This document shows, piece after piece, positions 62,066-64,000 of a stretch of 64,000 bases of DNA. The DNA is from Lysobacteraceae bacterium (GTDB lineage Bacteria > Pseudomonadota > Gammaproteobacteria > Xanthomonadales > Xanthomonadaceae): contig JAEUPQ010000013.1 in NCBI GenBank assembly GCA_016789405.1, positions 25,674 through 89,673 on the forward strand. Direction: 5' to 3'. Numbering within the stretch: the stretch's first letter is position 1; each line of letters opens with the position of its first letter. A program made the translations under genes and the position numbers. The notes beneath the pieces were generated by a model, which ran no database searches, was not told the DNA's origin, and was given only the letters and a program-made list of their open reading frames with translations.

Positions 62066-64000
62066 ATGAAAGACCGCACACGCCAGCAGATCCTCCAGAT
62101 TCGTCCGGCCCTGCTGCCCATCGCCGGGCTGTGCCTCGTCCTGGCGCTGGTCATGGCCTGGAGCGGCTTTTCGCAGTTCATGCACGACCAGCGCCGCGAA
62201 GCGCTCGAATTGACCCGCGACAACGGCGTGCAACTGGTGCATCAGGCGATGCTGCGCCAGCAGAAGCAGCTGTCTTCCGCGCTCGAGCGGCCGAACGTGC
62301 AGGCCGCGCTGGTCACCGGCGACCTGGCCGGCGCCGCGAAGGCGATCAGTACCGGCTGGCCGAACGTGTCGATGGTGGAGGTGTACGGCACCGATCTGGA
62401 AGCGGCCTACGCCGAGAGCGAAAAGACCGGCTTGGGCCGGCTCGGCGTGCTGGAGTCGGCGCAGGCCGAGAACCGGGTGCGCAGCTGGGTGGTCAGCAAC
62501 AAGGGCAAGCCGCACCTGGCGCTCGCGGCGCCGGTGAAGCAGGCCGATCGCGTCGTCGGCGTGGCCTACGCGCAGTTGCCCTTGTCGGAGCTGACGGCGG
62601 GTCTCGATACCCTGGGCCTGGCCGACGACACGTACCTCGCCCTGCGCCAGAACAGCGCCAACGTGTGGGAGCGCGGGGCGATGGAGTACGCCGGTGGCGC
62701 GGAACGCCTTGCGCGCGACGTCTCCGACTCCGGTCTCCGCGTGGTGGCTGCCACCTCGACGCCGCCGGGCGCGCTGGCCGGCCTCGGCGCGATCCCCGCG
62801 ATGGTGGCGGCCGTGCTGCTGGTGCTGCTGGCCTACGTCGCCTTCCGCCTCAGCCGGATGCAGCCCGGCAGCGGTGGTGTCGTCGACGACGCGCCCACGC
62901 TGATGGAGTCGGTCGCCAGCGAACCTGCCGCGACACCTGACGCCGCCGTGCCGTCGCCGCTCGGCGTCCGCGAAGTCCCGAAACCGCCGCAGGTGCTGAT
63001 CGAACGCAGCATCTTCCGCGCCTACGACATCCGCGGCATCGTCGGCAATACGCTCGATGCCGGCGTCGCCGAGCTCATCGGCCACGCCATCGGCTCGCTG
63101 ATGCGAGAGCAGGACCTCAACGACATCGTGGTCGGTCGCGATGGCCGCCTGTCCGGTCCGGTGATGGTCGAGGGCCTGGTCGCAGGCCTTCGCAAGGCTG
63201 GCGTGAATGTCATCGACATCGGCATGGTGCCGACCCCGGTGGTCTATTTCGGCGCCTATCACCTGCGCACGGGCTGCTGCGTGTCGGTCACCGGCAGCCA
63301 CAACCCCCCGGATTACAACGGCTTCAAGATCGTGGTCGGTGGCGAAACCCTGTCCGGCGACGCGATCACCGACCTGCATGCCCGCATCGCCGAGAACCGG
63401 CTGCACCAGCCGCACACGCAAGGCAGCTACAGCGAGCGCGACATCAGCGCCGACTACGTGCAGCGGATCGCGTCCGACGTGCAGCTGGGCCGCCGCCTCA
63501 AGGTCGTGGTGGACGCCGGGAATGGCGTCGCCGGCGAAATCGGTCCGCGCGTCCTGGAGGCCATCGGCGCCGACGTGGAGGAGCTGTACTGCGAGATCGA
63601 CGGCACCTTCCCGAATCACCACCCGGACCCGAGCGAGCCGCACAACCTCACCGACCTGATCAGCATGGTCCAGCGCCTCGACGCGGACCTCGGCATCGCC
63701 TTTGACGGCGACGGCGACCGCCTGGGCGTGGTCACCCGCGATGGCGAGAACATCTTCGCCGACCGCCTGCTGATGCTGTTCGCCGCCGATGTGCTGGAGC
63801 GCAACCCGGGCGCGATGATCGTCTACGACGTGAAGTGCACCGGTCGCCTGGCGCCGCATATCCTGCGCCACGGCGGCAGCCCGCTGATGTGGAAGACCGG
63901 GCATTCGCTGATCAAGGCCAAGATGCGCGAGACCGGCGCGGAACTGGCCGGCGAGATGAGCGGCCACTTCTTCTTCGCCGAGCGCTGGTACGGCTTCGAC
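62066..64000 (+). CDS. phosphomannomutase/phosphoglucomutase with membrane-anchored N-terminal domain (3' end beyond window)
   Basis: Open to the right edge for 645 codons from ATG 62066. Residues 1–275 are an N-terminal extension: a TM helix (LLPIAGLCLVLALVMAWSGF), a periplasmic-looking domain (about 40–235) and a second TM helix (AMVAAVLLVLLAYVAFRLSR). The alpha-D-phosphohexomutase core starts near residue 315 with IFRAYDIRGIVG. The active-site Ser is in VTGSHNPPDYNGFKIVV, the Mg2+ loop is AFDGDGDRLGVV, and GEMSGHFFF lies in domain 3. AlgC-type enzymes make Man-1-P and Glc-1-P for exopolysaccharide and LPS. Xanthomonad versions are known to be longer than Pseudomonas AlgC (463 residues). 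About 130 residues are missing at the C-terminus. Confidence 0.93.
   Translation, partial: MKDRTRQQILQIRPALLPIAGLCLVLALVMAWSGFSQFMHDQRREALELTRDNGVQLVHQAMLRQQKQLSSALERPNVQAALVTGDLAGAAKAISTGWPNVSMVEVYGTDLEAAYAESEKTGLGRLGVLESAQAENRVRSWVVSNKGKPHLALAAPVKQADRVVGVAYAQLPLSELTAGLDTLGLADDTYLALRQNSANVWERGAMEYAGGAERLARDVSDSGLRVVAATSTPPGALAGLGAIPAMVAAVLLVLLAYVAFRLSRMQPGSGGVVDDAPTLMESVASEPAATPDAAVPSPLGVREVPKPPQVLIERSIFRAYDIRGIVGNTLDAGVAELIGHAIGSLMREQDLNDIVVGRDGRLSGPVMVEGLVAGLRKAGVNVIDIGMVPTPVVYFGAYHLRTGCCVSVTGSHNPPDYNGFKIVVGGETLSGDAITDLHARIAENRLHQPHTQGSYSERDISADYVQRIASDVQLGRRLKVVVDAGNGVAGEIGPRVLEAIGADVEELYCEIDGTFPNHHPDPSEPHNLTDLISMVQRLDADLGIAFDGDGDRLGVVTRDGENIFADRLLMLFAADVLERNPGAMIVYDVKCTGRLAPHILRHGGSPLMWKTGHSLIKAKMRETGAELAGEMSGHFFFAERWYGFD

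Overview
The window is GC-rich chromosomal DNA of a gammaproteobacterium, most likely a Xanthomonadaceae/Lysobacteraceae member (Lysobacter, Luteimonas or a relative). The clues are the housekeeping blocks argS–SPOR protein, radC, coaBC–dut–membrane-anchored phosphomannomutase, comM–ubiK–PII and speA/speE, and the Xanthomonad-style TonB receptor remnant. This is inference from protein content; there is no rRNA, tRNA or other taxonomic marker. I see no tRNA, rRNA, CRISPR array, insertion sequence or integrase.

Region 1 (1–5.6 kb) is a minus-strand RND drug-efflux operon (small membrane protein, SDR, lipoprotein adaptor, permease cut by the left edge), divergent from a LysR regulator. Region 2 (5.7–10.1 kb) holds unrelated single genes, including a small lipoprotein gene interrupted by a frameshift in a G run. 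Region 3 (10.1–18.5 kb) looks lower in GC. It has an NtrY/NtrC-like two-component pair divergent from an operon for a MacA-like adaptor, ABC ATPase and FtsX-type permease, followed by a type II thioesterase. The intergenic DNA holds a near-consensus sigma-54 promoter and two upstream TGTCC-N6-GGACA dyads, so the control circuit can be read directly. Region 4 (18.6–20.6 kb) has a secreted metallophosphoesterase next to truncated, head-to-head FecR and TonB-receptor fragments.

Region 5 (20.6–28.1 kb) is the glyoxylate shunt (aceB, aceA) with a divergent LysR regulator and two operator-like dyads, then four tandem paralogous small secreted proteins, a hemerythrin-like protein and a GFA-family protein. 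Region 6 (28.4–37.9 kb) is the main find: a compact biosynthetic cluster of two convergent operons. The plus operon encodes a stand-alone acyl carrier protein, a fatty-acyl-AMP ligase and an acyl-CoA-dehydrogenase-like enzyme. The minus operon encodes a single-module NRPS (heterocyclization–adenylation–carrier–thioesterase) with a cysteine-type specificity code and a flavin monooxygenase; an epoxide-hydrolase-like alpha/beta hydrolase lies upstream. Together these predict an acyl- or alkenyl-thiazoline type product. The operons meet over five tandem 13-bp repeats.

Region 7 (37.9–64 kb) is mostly core metabolism and signalling: comM, ubiK, PII, spermidine synthase and arginine decarboxylase, an M48 protease, a LytS/LytTR-type two-component system, an acyltransferase, an ECF-like sigma factor with a small membrane partner, a PAS-GGDEF-EAL protein, argS, radC, coaBC, dut, and a phosphomannomutase/phosphoglucomutase with a membrane-anchored N-terminus that runs off the right edge.
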